DNA of 64,000 nucleotides from NCBI RefSeq assembly GCF_004122095.1, contig NZ_SAWZ01000005.1, positions 62,001-126,000 of the forward strand, read 5' to 3'. Each line of letters begins with the position of its first letter. Position 1 is the stretch's first letter. Position numbers and translations under genes: made by a program. This DNA is from Pseudoxanthomonas composti (GTDB taxonomy: Bacteria > Pseudomonadota > Gammaproteobacteria > Xanthomonadales > Xanthomonadaceae). Below the pieces are notes generated by a model that was not told the DNA's origin, did not search any database, and worked only from the letters and a program-made list of their open reading frames with translations. Shown one piece after another: positions 9,322 to 16,640 of the stretch.

Positions 9322-9975
9322 TTGAGCCGCGCGCGCAACGTGCTGGTCACCGGCTTCGAGCCCTTCGGCGCCGACCCTTCCAACCCCAGTTGGGAGGCCG
9401 TGCGCCCGCTGGACGGACAGCTTGTCGCCGGCCATCAGGTGCATGCACGCTGCCTGCCGGTGACCTTCCGCGGCTCGGCCGCCGCGCTGGAGCAGGCGCT
9501 GGCCACGCTCAAGCCCCGTCTGGTGATCTGCACCGGCCTGGCCGGTGGACGCGCGCGAATCTCGATCGAGCGCGTGGCGATCAACCTGATCGATGCGCGC
9601 ATTCCCGACAACGCAGGCGAGCAGCCAGTCGATGCCCCGGTGCAGGCCGCGGGCCCGCCGGCCTACTTCAGCACGTTGCCGATCAAGGCCATGCTGGCCG
9701 CGCTGCAGGCCGGCCAGATCCCGGCGGAGATCAGCCAGACCGCCGGCACCTATGTCTGCAACCAGCTGTTCTACGACCTGCGCCACCTGCTGCGCCGGCA
9801 CCGCCGCGTCCGCGCCGGCTTCATCCACCTGCCGTATTCGCCTGAACTGGCGGCCGCGCACCCGGGTGCGCCCGGCCTGGCGGTGGAGGTGGTGACCCAG
9901 GCCCTGCGGACCTGCATCGAGGTCGGCCTGCGCGCCAAGGCCGACCTGCCCATGGCGGCCGGCGCGGAGCACTAG
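9322..9975 (+). CDS. pcp: Pyroglutamyl-peptidase I (pyrrolidone-carboxylate peptidase)
   Basis: Cysteine peptidase of family C15 that releases N-terminal pyroglutamate from peptides. It starts with VLVTGFEPFG and carries the triad: Glu in ISIERVAINLIDARIPDN, Cys in TAGTYVCNQLFYDL and His in AGFIHLPY. At about 217 residues it matches the family. The start is uncertain. The first in-frame start is TTG at 9322 with no obvious Shine-Dalgarno, and a GTG lies at 9340. An ATG at 9308 that overlaps the DUF979 stop, as in the other genes of the run, is in the wrong frame and reaches a stop after five codons. Its product feeds directly into PxpABC. Confidence 0.92.
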   Translation: MSRARNVLVTGFEPFGADPSNPSWEAVRPLDGQLVAGHQVHARCLPVTFRGSAAALEQALATLKPRLVICTGLAGGRARISIERVAINLIDARIPDNAGEQPVDAPVQAAGPPAYFSTLPIKAMLAALQAGQIPAEISQTAGTYVCNQLFYDLRHLLRRHRRVRAGFIHLPYSPELAAAHPGAPGLAVEVVTQALRTCIEVGLRAKADLPMAAGAEH

Positions 9976-10091
9976 CGCCGCCCGCCATGCCATCCGGCAC
10001 GGCAAAGTGTTGACTTCCGGCACCTGATCCGGCGCGCGGCCGGGCGCAGCATGGCCTCACACCCAACCGCGCTGCCATCAAGGAGGCCGCC

Positions 10092-10283
10092 ATGCACCGT
10101 CACCTGATCCCCGCACTGGTCCTGATCACCCTGGGCACCCTGTTCCTGCTGGACAACCTGGGGTTCGCCGGCATCGACGTCAGTCATCTGATCAGCACCT
10201 GGTGGCCCCTGCTGTTGATCCTGGGCGGCATCAACCTGCTGCTGCGCCGCGTGCGCGCTGGCGGGGCGCCCTGCAGGCACTGA
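10092..10283 (+). CDS. Small LiaI/LiaF-type membrane protein
   Basis: A 63-residue protein with two hydrophobic helices (LIPALVLITLGTLFLLDNLG and LISTWWPLLLILGGINLLLR) separated by a short polar turn. The pattern TLFLLDNLG...STWWPLLLILGG is that of the LiaI-LiaF-like transmembrane domain (DUF5668). A strong AAGGAGG lies 7 bases before the ATG, so this small gene is well supported. Family members occur alone or fused to envelope-stress or PspC-like modules; no partner is adjacent here. Function unknown. Confidence 0.8.
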   Translation: MHRHLIPALVLITLGTLFLLDNLGFAGIDVSHLISTWWPLLLILGGINLLLRRVRAGGAPCRH

Positions 10284-10643
10284 AGGTCGCTTGGTCACGC
10301 CTTCAAGGACGGAGGACGAGGTTCACTTTACGCTGAGGAAGCAGCGGCCCGAGCGCGGACGACGCCACCTGCGAGGAGGCGGAGTCCTTACGTGCTCGTG
10401 GTCAATGATGAGGGGTCAGGAGAGAGGACTCTTCCTGTTCGAGAGATGGCGGCTCGATGCGCTTCGGCTTAGGGAGGGCAGCGGCCCGGCAGCCGGCAGC
10501 CGCTTTTCCCTCGGTCAGGGCTCCTGCCCTGACTCGGGCGCTCGGCGTCGTGCCTCGCTTGCCGCGGCTACCGGCCGCCGGACCGCTGCTGCACGCGTGA
10601 GCTCTCCGGGCCTCTATCCAAGAAAATATTGAGCCGTCAGGCG
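10284..10643. other. Gene-free stretch after the small membrane protein
   Basis: I see no credible gene, RNA or promoter in these 360 bases. Reading frames on both strands are rich in Arg, Ser and Pro and lack start signals. A short AT-rich patch (about 10620-10631) precedes the palindromic element that follows. Confidence 0.5.
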
Positions 10644-10760
10644 GCGTGCCTGGATTCGGCCGGGTGTGGCGGAAAGCGGGCCAGGATGGCCCGCGGCGGC
10701 GCGTCAGCCATGGATGGCTGACCGAGCCGAGGAGCCACACCCGGTCGGGTCCAGGCTGCC
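10644..10760. repeat. Nested palindromic element (three-helix fold)
   Basis: An outer imperfect inverted repeat (10644-10670 against 10734-10760; 21 Watson-Crick pairs plus 3 possible G-U of 27) encloses two perfect 8-bp hairpins: GCGGGCCA-gga-TGGCCCGC at 10676-10694 and GTCAGCCATGGATGGCTGAC at 10703-10722. Either strand could fold into a three-way junction. No open frame explains it. Confidence 0.75.
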
Positions 10761-10823
10761 TGGCGAAGTCCAGGTGCCCACGCCGAGCCACCGCGCTGTA
10801 CTTGCCCGCGCCTCTCGCGGATA

Positions 10824-10857
10824 AGAAAAAAAGCGCCGCACTTGCATGCGACGCTTT
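10824..10857 (-). terminator. Intrinsic terminator of dcd
   Basis: On the minus strand AAAGCGTCGCA pairs with TGCGGCGCTTT across a 6-base loop and is followed by a run of T. It lies about 40 bases past the dcd stop. Confidence 0.85.
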
Positions 10858-10895
10858 CCTTCCAAGCGGGCTGTGAGCCCAAGGGGCCCCACCGC

Positions 10896-11465
10896 TCAAG
10901 TGCGCGGCAAGGTCACGCCAGTCTGGCCCTGGTACTTGCCGCCGCGATCCTTGTAGCTGGTCTCGCAGGTCTCGTCGGATTCGAAGAACAGCATCTGCGC
11001 CACGCCCTCGTTGGCGTAGATGCGCGCCGGCAGCGGCGTGGTGTTGGAGAACTCCAGCGTCACGTGGCCTTCCCACTCCGGCTCGAGCGGGGTGACGTTG
11101 ACGATGATGCCGCAGCGCGCATAGGTACTTTTGCCCAGGCACACCACCAGCGTGCTGCGCGGGATTCGGAAGTACTCCACCGTGCGCGCCAGGGCGAAGC
11201 TGTTGGGCGGGATGATGCACACATCGGACTCGACATCCACGAAGCTGCCGCTGTCGAAATGCTTGGGGTCGACGATGGTGGAGTTGATGTTGGTGAACAC
11301 CTTGAACTCGCGCGAGCAGCGCACGTCGTAGCCATAGCTGGACGTGCCGTAGCTGACGATGCGATGGCCGCCGGCATCCTGCTTGACCTGGCCCGGCTCG
11401 AACGGCTCGATCATGCCGTGCTGCTCGGCCATGCGCTTGATCCAGCGGTCGCTCTTGATGCTCAT
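10896..11465 (-). CDS. dcd: dCTP deaminase
   Basis: Converts dCTP to dUTP, the first step of the gammaproteobacterial route to dTMP. It has 189 residues, against about 193 in Escherichia coli. Visible family blocks are [25 protein letters not shown] with the catalytic-site Arg, [19 protein letters not shown] with the general-base region, [12 protein letters not shown], and [34 protein letters not shown] at 11465 gives the conserved N-terminus. The mrp-like gene lies about 100 bp upstream on the same strand, with TACAAT (11504-11509) between them as a possible -10 for dcd. Confidence 0.96.
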   Translation of the reverse strand: MSIKSDRWIKRMAEQHGMIEPFEPGQVKQDAGGHRIVSYGTSSYGYDVRCSREFKVFTNINSTIVDPKHFDSGSFVDVESDVCIIPPNSFALARTVEYFRIPRSTLVVCLGKSTYARCGIIVNVTPLEPEWEGHVTLEFSNTTPLPARIYANEGVAQMLFFESDETCETSYKDRGGKYQGQTGVTLPRT

Positions 11466-11567
11466 ACGGTGCCCAGGTCCAGTCGTCGCGAGATAAGGCG
11501 AGCATTGTAGGCAGCCTTGGGGTGCCGAAGCGATCTCAGCGGCCAAGGGCCGGACTTCGGCGCGGCC

Positions 11568-12407
11568 TCAGACCAGCGAGGAGGCGATCGACATGGGCGC
11601 GCGCGGTCGCGCCTCCAGTGCCGCCAGCAGCGCGCGCGCCGCGCCGGCATAGGCCTGCGCCACCGCCGAATCCGGCTCGGCCGCCACCACCGGCGTGCCG
11701 GCATCGCCCTGCTCGCGGATCCGGATGTCCAGCGGCAGCGCCCCCAGCAACGGCACGCCGTACTGCTGGGCCATGCGCTCTCCACCACCCTGCCCGAACA
11801 GATGTTCGGCGTGGCCGCAGTTGGAGCACACGTGCACGGCCATGTTCTCCAGCACCCCCAGCACCGGCACCTGGACCTTCTCGAACATCTTCAGGGCCTT
11901 GCGCGCGTCCAGGGTCGCGATGTCCTGCGGCGTGGTGACGATCACCGCGCCGGCCACCGGGATCTTCTGCGACAGGGTCAGCTGGATATCGCCCGTGCCC
12001 GGCGGCAGGTCGATCAGCAGGATGTCCAGGTCGCCCCACAGGGTGTCATTGAACAACTGGGTCATCGCCGAGGTCGCCATCGGCCCGCGCCACACCATCG
12101 GCGTGTCGTCACCGATCAGCAGGCCGATGGACATGGCCTCGATCCCGAAGGCCCGCAGCGGCTCGATGGACTTGTTGTCCGGGCTCTCCGGCTTGCCGGA
12201 AATGCCCAGCATCGCCGGCACGCTCGGCCCATGGATGTCCGCATCCAGCACCCCCACCCGCAAGCCCTGCGCGGCCAAGGCCAGCGCCAGGTTCACCGAG
12301 GTCGTGGACTTGCCCACCCCGCCCTTGCCGGAACCGACGGCGATGACATTGCGGACACGGGGGTGGGGCTTGAGGTCGCCTTGGACGGCGTGGGCATGGA
12401 TTTTCAC
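11568..12407 (-). CDS. apbC: Mrp/ApbC-type iron-sulfur cluster carrier ATPase
   Basis: A deviant Walker P-loop ATPase of the Mrp/NBP35 family, 279 residues, thought to bind and hand over 4Fe-4S clusters. The nucleotide site is GSGKGGVGKST (about residues 25-35), with LLIDLPPGTGDIQLTL as switch region. The metal-binding pair is CSNCGH, the CxxC at which dimeric carriers hold the cluster. The N-terminal DUF59 domain found in longer relatives is absent, as in many of the shorter members. It precedes dcd on the same strand with a gap of about 100 bp. Confidence 0.93.
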   Translation of the reverse strand: MKIHAHAVQGDLKPHPRVRNVIAVGSGKGGVGKSTTSVNLALALAAQGLRVGVLDADIHGPSVPAMLGISGKPESPDNKSIEPLRAFGIEAMSIGLLIGDDTPMVWRGPMATSAMTQLFNDTLWGDLDILLIDLPPGTGDIQLTLSQKIPVAGAVIVTTPQDIATLDARKALKMFEKVQVPVLGVLENMAVHVCSNCGHAEHLFGQGGGERMAQQYGVPLLGALPLDIRIREQGDAGTPVVAAEPDSAVAQAYAGAARALLAALEARPRAPMSIASSLV

Positions 12408-12527
12408 AGAGGCACTGCTGGGAAGACGCGGAGATCGGCGCGATGCTGCACATAGTATCGCCGAACCGCCGGTTCATCCTTGCGAGCCACTGTCGCGCCA
12501 CGCGCGCGCATGCACTTTATGCGGCGC

Positions 12528-12560
12528 AAAAAAAATCCAGCCCCTTGCGGGGCTGGATTT
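12528..12560 (-). terminator. Intrinsic terminator of the TonB receptor gene
   Basis: A perfect 12-bp stem AAATCCAGCCCC / GGGGCTGGATTT with a 4-base loop is followed on the minus strand by eight T. It starts 24 bases past the receptor stop codon. Confidence 0.92.
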
Positions 12561-12583
12561 CATCACTCCACGAACTTCTGATA

Positions 12584-15500
12584 TCAGAAGTCGTAACGAA
12601 CGGTCAGACGCAGCGAGCGCGGCGACTGGTAGTTCACGTCGTTCATGTAGTTCGGGCTGATCACGTCGCGACTGGCTTCCTTGAACTCGTTGTACTCGGT
12701 CACGCGGTCGTTGTTGAACAGATTGAACACGTCCATCTTGAAGCGCAGCTTGTTGTCGGCCCAGTTCGGCACATAGGCCGCGGTCAGGTCGAACGTCCAA
12801 GTCCACGGCGTGCGACCCTGGTCACCACGCTGGCCCAGTACACGCGTGCCATCGTCGTTCAAGCAGTAAAAGCTTGAACCGCTGTACGGCGTGAGGTTGC
12901 CGAGATCGGGCTGCTCGATGCCTTCCAGGGGGATGTAACCCTGGCAGTTGATCGGACGACCGGACTGCACGATCAGGTTACCGCCCAGCTGCCACTCCGG
13001 CGTAATCGTATAGACGCCGAAAAGCTTCAGGGTGTGCTGGCGATCGTTCGGCGTGGGACCGTAAGTGCCGTCGGTGAACAGACGGTGGTCGAAGTCCTGG
13101 GTCAGGCCCGGATCTTCCTGCTCCAGCGTCGAGTTCACGTAGCCTTCGACGTTACCGCGCGTCCTGGCGAAGATGTACGAGCCCTGCAGGTTGAACTTCT
13201 CGCCCGTGCGCTCCCAGAAGAACTCAAGCGCAGTGTAGTTACGACGGTACTCCGGCAGGCCCAGGTAGGAGGCCGGCAAGGTGGCCAGCTCGACGGTGCC
13301 ATCGCCGTCCAGGTCGACGTTCAGCGTGACATCGCTGCCCGGGTTGAGGAAATAGCAGCTCGGGACAGAGTCCGGATCGAAGTTGGTATAGCCATTGTCG
13401 TTGGCCCAATCGATCCAGGGGTTGGTGGTGCAGGTGTCGTCCATGCCGGACTTGACCTCACGACGCGTCAATCGCGCGCCCAGCATCCAGTTTTCGTTCA
13501 GCTGAACCTGCGTACCAAGAATGATTTCATCCTGGTACATCGGCGACAAGGTGGTGGAGGCCACTGACGCCGGGTTTGGCGCGACCAGCGAGCCGTTGAC
13601 CTGCGTCTGGCCGATCTGGGCACCCTGGCCGGTCGGCGTACCGTCGCTCTCGTTCCAGCCGGTCACGTAGTACCAGTTCGACGTGGTGGACTCCGCGCCC
13701 GTCGCGCGAATACTGGAGTTGGTAGCCACCGGGATGTAATAGCGGCCGGCCGTACCGAACACTTTGAAGCTGGCATCGCCCACCACGTCCCACGAGAAGC
13801 CCAGGCGGGGAGCCAGCTTGTAGTCGGACTCGACCCAAGCCACGCCGTCGCCGTTCTTGTTCTCGAACTTCTCGCCACGCAGACCGATAGAAGCGAGGAA
13901 GTTGTCGGTCACCTGCCAGTTGTCTTCCAGGTAGAAGGCGCTGTTGGTGTTCTCGTAGCTCGAGCTGCTGGTCTGATAGACACGCGAACGCGCGTAGCGG
14001 GCGCCACGCGGCACGAGCTGGCCGTTCACCGTACGTCCCGGCTGACCCGCGTAGGCGCCTGTCGCCACGGAGTTGCCCGGAACCAGGTAGTACGCCCAGT
14101 TGATGCCACCGGCGTAGGTCCTGCCGCGATGGCTGGACTCGTACTCTTCCTGATCCACACCGAAGCGAAGGCGATGGTCACCGAGGACCCATTCGGCGTC
14201 GATGCGGTAAGCCTTACGGATGTCCTCGTCGGGCTCGGCGTTGAGATCGGCCACCGTGGAGATCGTGCCGGGGTTGCAGCCGATGTAGCGGTCGACCACG
14301 CTGGTGGTCAGGCCGAAGCTGTAAGCCCACGGGCACTCACCGCCCACCGGGTTGGCCGGCAAGCGCGAGTCGATCGTATTGCTCAAGTAGCCGTACTGCC
14401 CCGAGACGGTGAAGCTATCGGTCAGGTAGCCGGTGTACTTCAAGATGCCAACCTTGCCGCCGTTCTCAATGTCGTACTGTTCGATCGGCGCTTCATGACG
14501 ACCGACGTTGTAGCGATTCTCGCCATCGGCCGTGAGGTTGTACTCATAAGTGTTGTAACGGGTCTTATTTTTGTTGTAGATCCCCGTGAACTCCAGCAGG
14601 TTGCTGTCGTTGATATACCAATCCAACTTCACCAGGCCCTGCGGATCGGTGTTCTTGGTGGCGGTACTGGTCAAGGCGCCGAACGTGTCGGTGGTTTCGT
14701 TCCGCCCTTCCGCCATGGCGAAGAAGAACAGGCGGTCCTTGATGATCGGGCCGCTGGCATAGGCCGAATAGATGGTGCTGTCCGACTCGTTGTCGCTGCG
14801 GTAGACATACAGCGGATCGGCAGCATCCGGATCGCGCTCGCGCACGTCCTTGCCGGCCGAGCGCCCCCACTGAGGCGTGTATTCGACGCTTCCGCCGAAG
14901 TGCCAATCGTTGGAACCGGACTTGGTCACGATGCTGATGATGCCGCCCAGCGAACGACCGTACTCCGCACCGTAGCCACCGGTCTTCACCTGCTGCTGCG
15001 CGATCGCCTGGAAGGGCATGTTCGCGAAGGAGAGGAAGGTGCGCATGTTGGTGACGTCGAAACCATTGATGTAGTAGCCGTTCTCGGCCACCGAGGAACC
15101 ACCAAAGGATGCGAGATTGCCAGCACCAAGCCCGCTATCGCCGCGGACGGTTCCTGGCGCCAGCAGCGCCACGGACGAGACATCGCTGGCAACCGGCAGC
15201 GAGATCAGCTGGTCGGCGGTGAACACGGAGGTCGACTCGACCGAGGACACGTCGATCGGGTTGAAGGCGCGGGCGCCGCGCACGGTCACACCGTCCAGAT
15301 TGGTGGCGTCGCTGGCGAAGGACACCTGCGAGCCGCTGCCGATCTTGACCTCGACCTCGCGGGTCTGGCCGTCGGCAGTCACCACGTACTTGCCGGTCGG
15401 CAACTGACTGAACGTGAAACGACCATCGCTCCCCGCGGTGATCGTGCGGCTCAGGCCGGTCTGCGGATTCTGGATGGTGATGGACGCATTCGGCTGGACA

Positions 15501-15628
15501 CTGCCGAAAATCGAGCCGACAGCGCTCTGCGCTTGCACCCCACCGACCACGCACATCCCCAACGCGATGCTCAACGCGCTGCGCTTGATCTTCCTCGACA
15601 GCAAATCACGGACAACAGGAGTCGCCAT
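12584..15628 (-). CDS. Oar-like TonB-dependent outer membrane receptor
   Basis: A 1014-residue outer membrane protein. Order: signal peptide (residues 1-33, cut after GGVQAQ), an N-terminal carboxypeptidase-regulatory-like beta sandwich (about 35-110; ASITIQNPQTGLSRTITAGS), a plug domain (about 120-240; LQQV-like AQQQVKTGGYGAEYGRSLGG), then a long beta barrel ending in the outer-membrane C-terminus LRLTVRYDF. The regulatory-like domain and length fit the Oar class of TonB receptors, abundant in this bacterial order, rather than siderophore receptors. Substrate unknown; peptides or glycans are possible. No exbBD or transport partner is adjacent. The start codon is preceded by a GA dinucleotide tract that doubles as the ribosome-binding site. 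Confidence 0.92.
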   Translation of the reverse strand: MATPVVRDLLSRKIKRSALSIALGMCVVGGVQAQSAVGSIFGSVQPNASITIQNPQTGLSRTITAGSDGRFTFSQLPTGKYVVTADGQTREVEVKIGSGSQVSFASDATNLDGVTVRGARAFNPIDVSSVESTSVFTADQLISLPVASDVSSVALLAPGTVRGDSGLGAGNLASFGGSSVAENGYYINGFDVTNMRTFLSFANMPFQAIAQQQVKTGGYGAEYGRSLGGIISIVTKSGSNDWHFGGSVEYTPQWGRSAGKDVRERDPDAADPLYVYRSDNESDSTIYSAYASGPIIKDRLFFFAMAEGRNETTDTFGALTSTATKNTDPQGLVKLDWYINDSNLLEFTGIYNKNKTRYNTYEYNLTADGENRYNVGRHEAPIEQYDIENGGKVGILKYTGYLTDSFTVSGQYGYLSNTIDSRLPANPVGGECPWAYSFGLTTSVVDRYIGCNPGTISTVADLNAEPDEDIRKAYRIDAEWVLGDHRLRFGVDQEEYESSHRGRTYAGGINWAYYLVPGNSVATGAYAGQPGRTVNGQLVPRGARYARSRVYQTSSSSYENTNSAFYLEDNWQVTDNFLASIGLRGEKFENKNGDGVAWVESDYKLAPRLGFSWDVVGDASFKVFGTAGRYYIPVATNSSIRATGAESTTSNWYYVTGWNESDGTPTGQGAQIGQTQVNGSLVAPNPASVASTTLSPMYQDEIILGTQVQLNENWMLGARLTRREVKSGMDDTCTTNPWIDWANDNGYTNFDPDSVPSCYFLNPGSDVTLNVDLDGDGTVELATLPASYLGLPEYRRNYTALEFFWERTGEKFNLQGSYIFARTRGNVEGYVNSTLEQEDPGLTQDFDHRLFTDGTYGPTPNDRQHTLKLFGVYTITPEWQLGGNLIVQSGRPINCQGYIPLEGIEQPDLGNLTPYSGSSFYCLNDDGTRVLGQRGDQGRTPWTWTFDLTAAYVPNWADNKLRFKMDVFNLFNNDRVTEYNEFKEASRDVISPNYMNDVNYQSPRSLRLTVRYDF

Positions 15629-16064
15629 ATCTCTCTCTCTCTCAACGTAGGAAATACCAGTTCAAAGAACCGAAAAGTCCCCCCCGCCTAGTGGCACCGG
15701 ATCCGAAATCTGCGACGAGCGTCTAAGCGCAGCGCCTTGCTTCAGTTTCCTGCCCACCTCCTCCCCGGAAGGTTGCCCGAAGCTTAACCCAGTCTTTACG
15801 TACATGTGCAACCGAATGACATATTTTTTACCTTACGACAAATTCCAATAAGAATCAGACACATACAAGGACGGGCGAGCGTCCTCACGGACACCGCCGC
15901 GGCGGGCAACGTGACGTTCGACAGTTGACGCGAGACATGGACCCGCTGAACACGTCGCCAAGCGGCAATGGCCAAGGCATGGCCGTCGCTGCAATGGCGC
16001 GGCCCCTCCACAGTGCGCAGCAGTACGGTATAAAAGCGCCATGAACCGATCCCTGGGAGGGGAC
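15629..16064. other. Upstream region of TonB receptor and DUF2147 genes
   Basis: 436 bases between divergent genes. It holds the (CT)6 tract at 15631-15642 next to the receptor ATG and a run of seven C at 15679-15685. A weak minus-strand pair TTGCAC / GTTAAG with a 17-base spacer (15783-15811) is a possible receptor promoter. An AT-rich patch lies around 15820-15860. On the plus strand TATAAA at 16029-16034 could be the -10 for the DUF2147 gene. I see no small gene. Confidence 0.5.
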
Positions 16065-16508
16065 ATGAAACGCAAGACGATGCTGATGTGGTCCCTGTTG
16101 TTGGTGTCCGGGGTGAGCGCCAATGCCTTCGCCGCCGATGGCGCCGTCGGCCGCTGGAAGACCATCGACGACAAGACCGGCCAAGTGAAATCCATCGTGG
16201 AGATCAGCGAGGCGTCCAACGGCAGCCTGACCGGCAAGGTCGTGGAAATCCTGAAGTCGGACAAGGGGCCCAACCCGGTCTGCGACAGCTGTTCGGGCGA
16301 CCGCAAGAACAAGCCGATCAAGGGCATGACCATCCTGTGGAACCTCAAGCCAGATGGTGCCAACGAATGGGCGGGCGGCACCATCCTGGACCCGGCCAAC
16401 GGCAAGACCTACAAGTCGAAGATGGAGCTGCAGCCCGGTGGCAGGAAGCTGGACGTTTCCGGCTGCGTGGCCTTCATCTGCCGCGCCCAGACCTGGGTCC
16501 GCGAGTAA
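16065..16508 (+). CDS. Secreted DUF2147 protein
   Basis: A 147-residue exported protein: signal peptide MKRKTMLMWSLLLVSGVSANAFA, then a single DUF2147 beta-barrel-like domain with the typical VGRWKTIDDKTGQVKSIVEI opening, a CDSC pair (near PNPVCDSCSGD) and GGTILDPANGKTYKSKMEL. A second Cys pair sits at the end (GCVAFICRAQTW), so disulfides are likely in the periplasm. The ATG at 16065, after GGGAGGGG, is preferred over the ATG at 16041 because the signal peptide starts there. Function of the family is not known. Confidence 0.88.
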   Translation: MKRKTMLMWSLLLVSGVSANAFAADGAVGRWKTIDDKTGQVKSIVEISEASNGSLTGKVVEILKSDKGPNPVCDSCSGDRKNKPIKGMTILWNLKPDGANEWAGGTILDPANGKTYKSKMELQPGGRKLDVSGCVAFICRAQTWVRE

Positions 16509-16551
16509 GAGAGAGCGCGGCACACGCAGGCCTGGCCAGCGCAGGCGCTCG

Positions 16552-16582
16552 ACAAGCCCGGCTCCGGCCGGGCTTGTTCGTT
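16552..16582 (+). terminator. Intrinsic terminator of the DUF2147 gene
   Basis: ACAAGCCCGGC and GCCGGGCTTGT form an 11-bp stem with loop TCCG, followed by TCGTTTC. It lies 43 bases past the stop. Confidence 0.8.
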
Positions 16583-16604
16583 TCCCGGGCCAGGGCGGGC
16601 AGCG

Positions 16605-16613
16605 TGCGATAAT
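16605..16613 (+). promoter_or_regulatory. Extended -10 promoter of metG
   Basis: TGCGATAAT is an extended -10 that places the transcript start about 20 bases before the metG ATG. No -35 of note. Confidence 0.5.
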
Positions 16614-16640
16614 CGCCCACCCCCGATTTCCAGCCCCGCC

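Noticed and set aside
10402-11505. 367-residue minus-strand frame across the gene-free region and dcd
   Set aside because: It shadows dcd in another frame and continues through palindromes and the dcd terminator; no ribosome-binding site.
12528-15900. Cobalamin or other riboswitch controlling the TonB receptor
   Set aside because: The leader has no B12-box or comparable conserved core; only simple-sequence tracts are seen.
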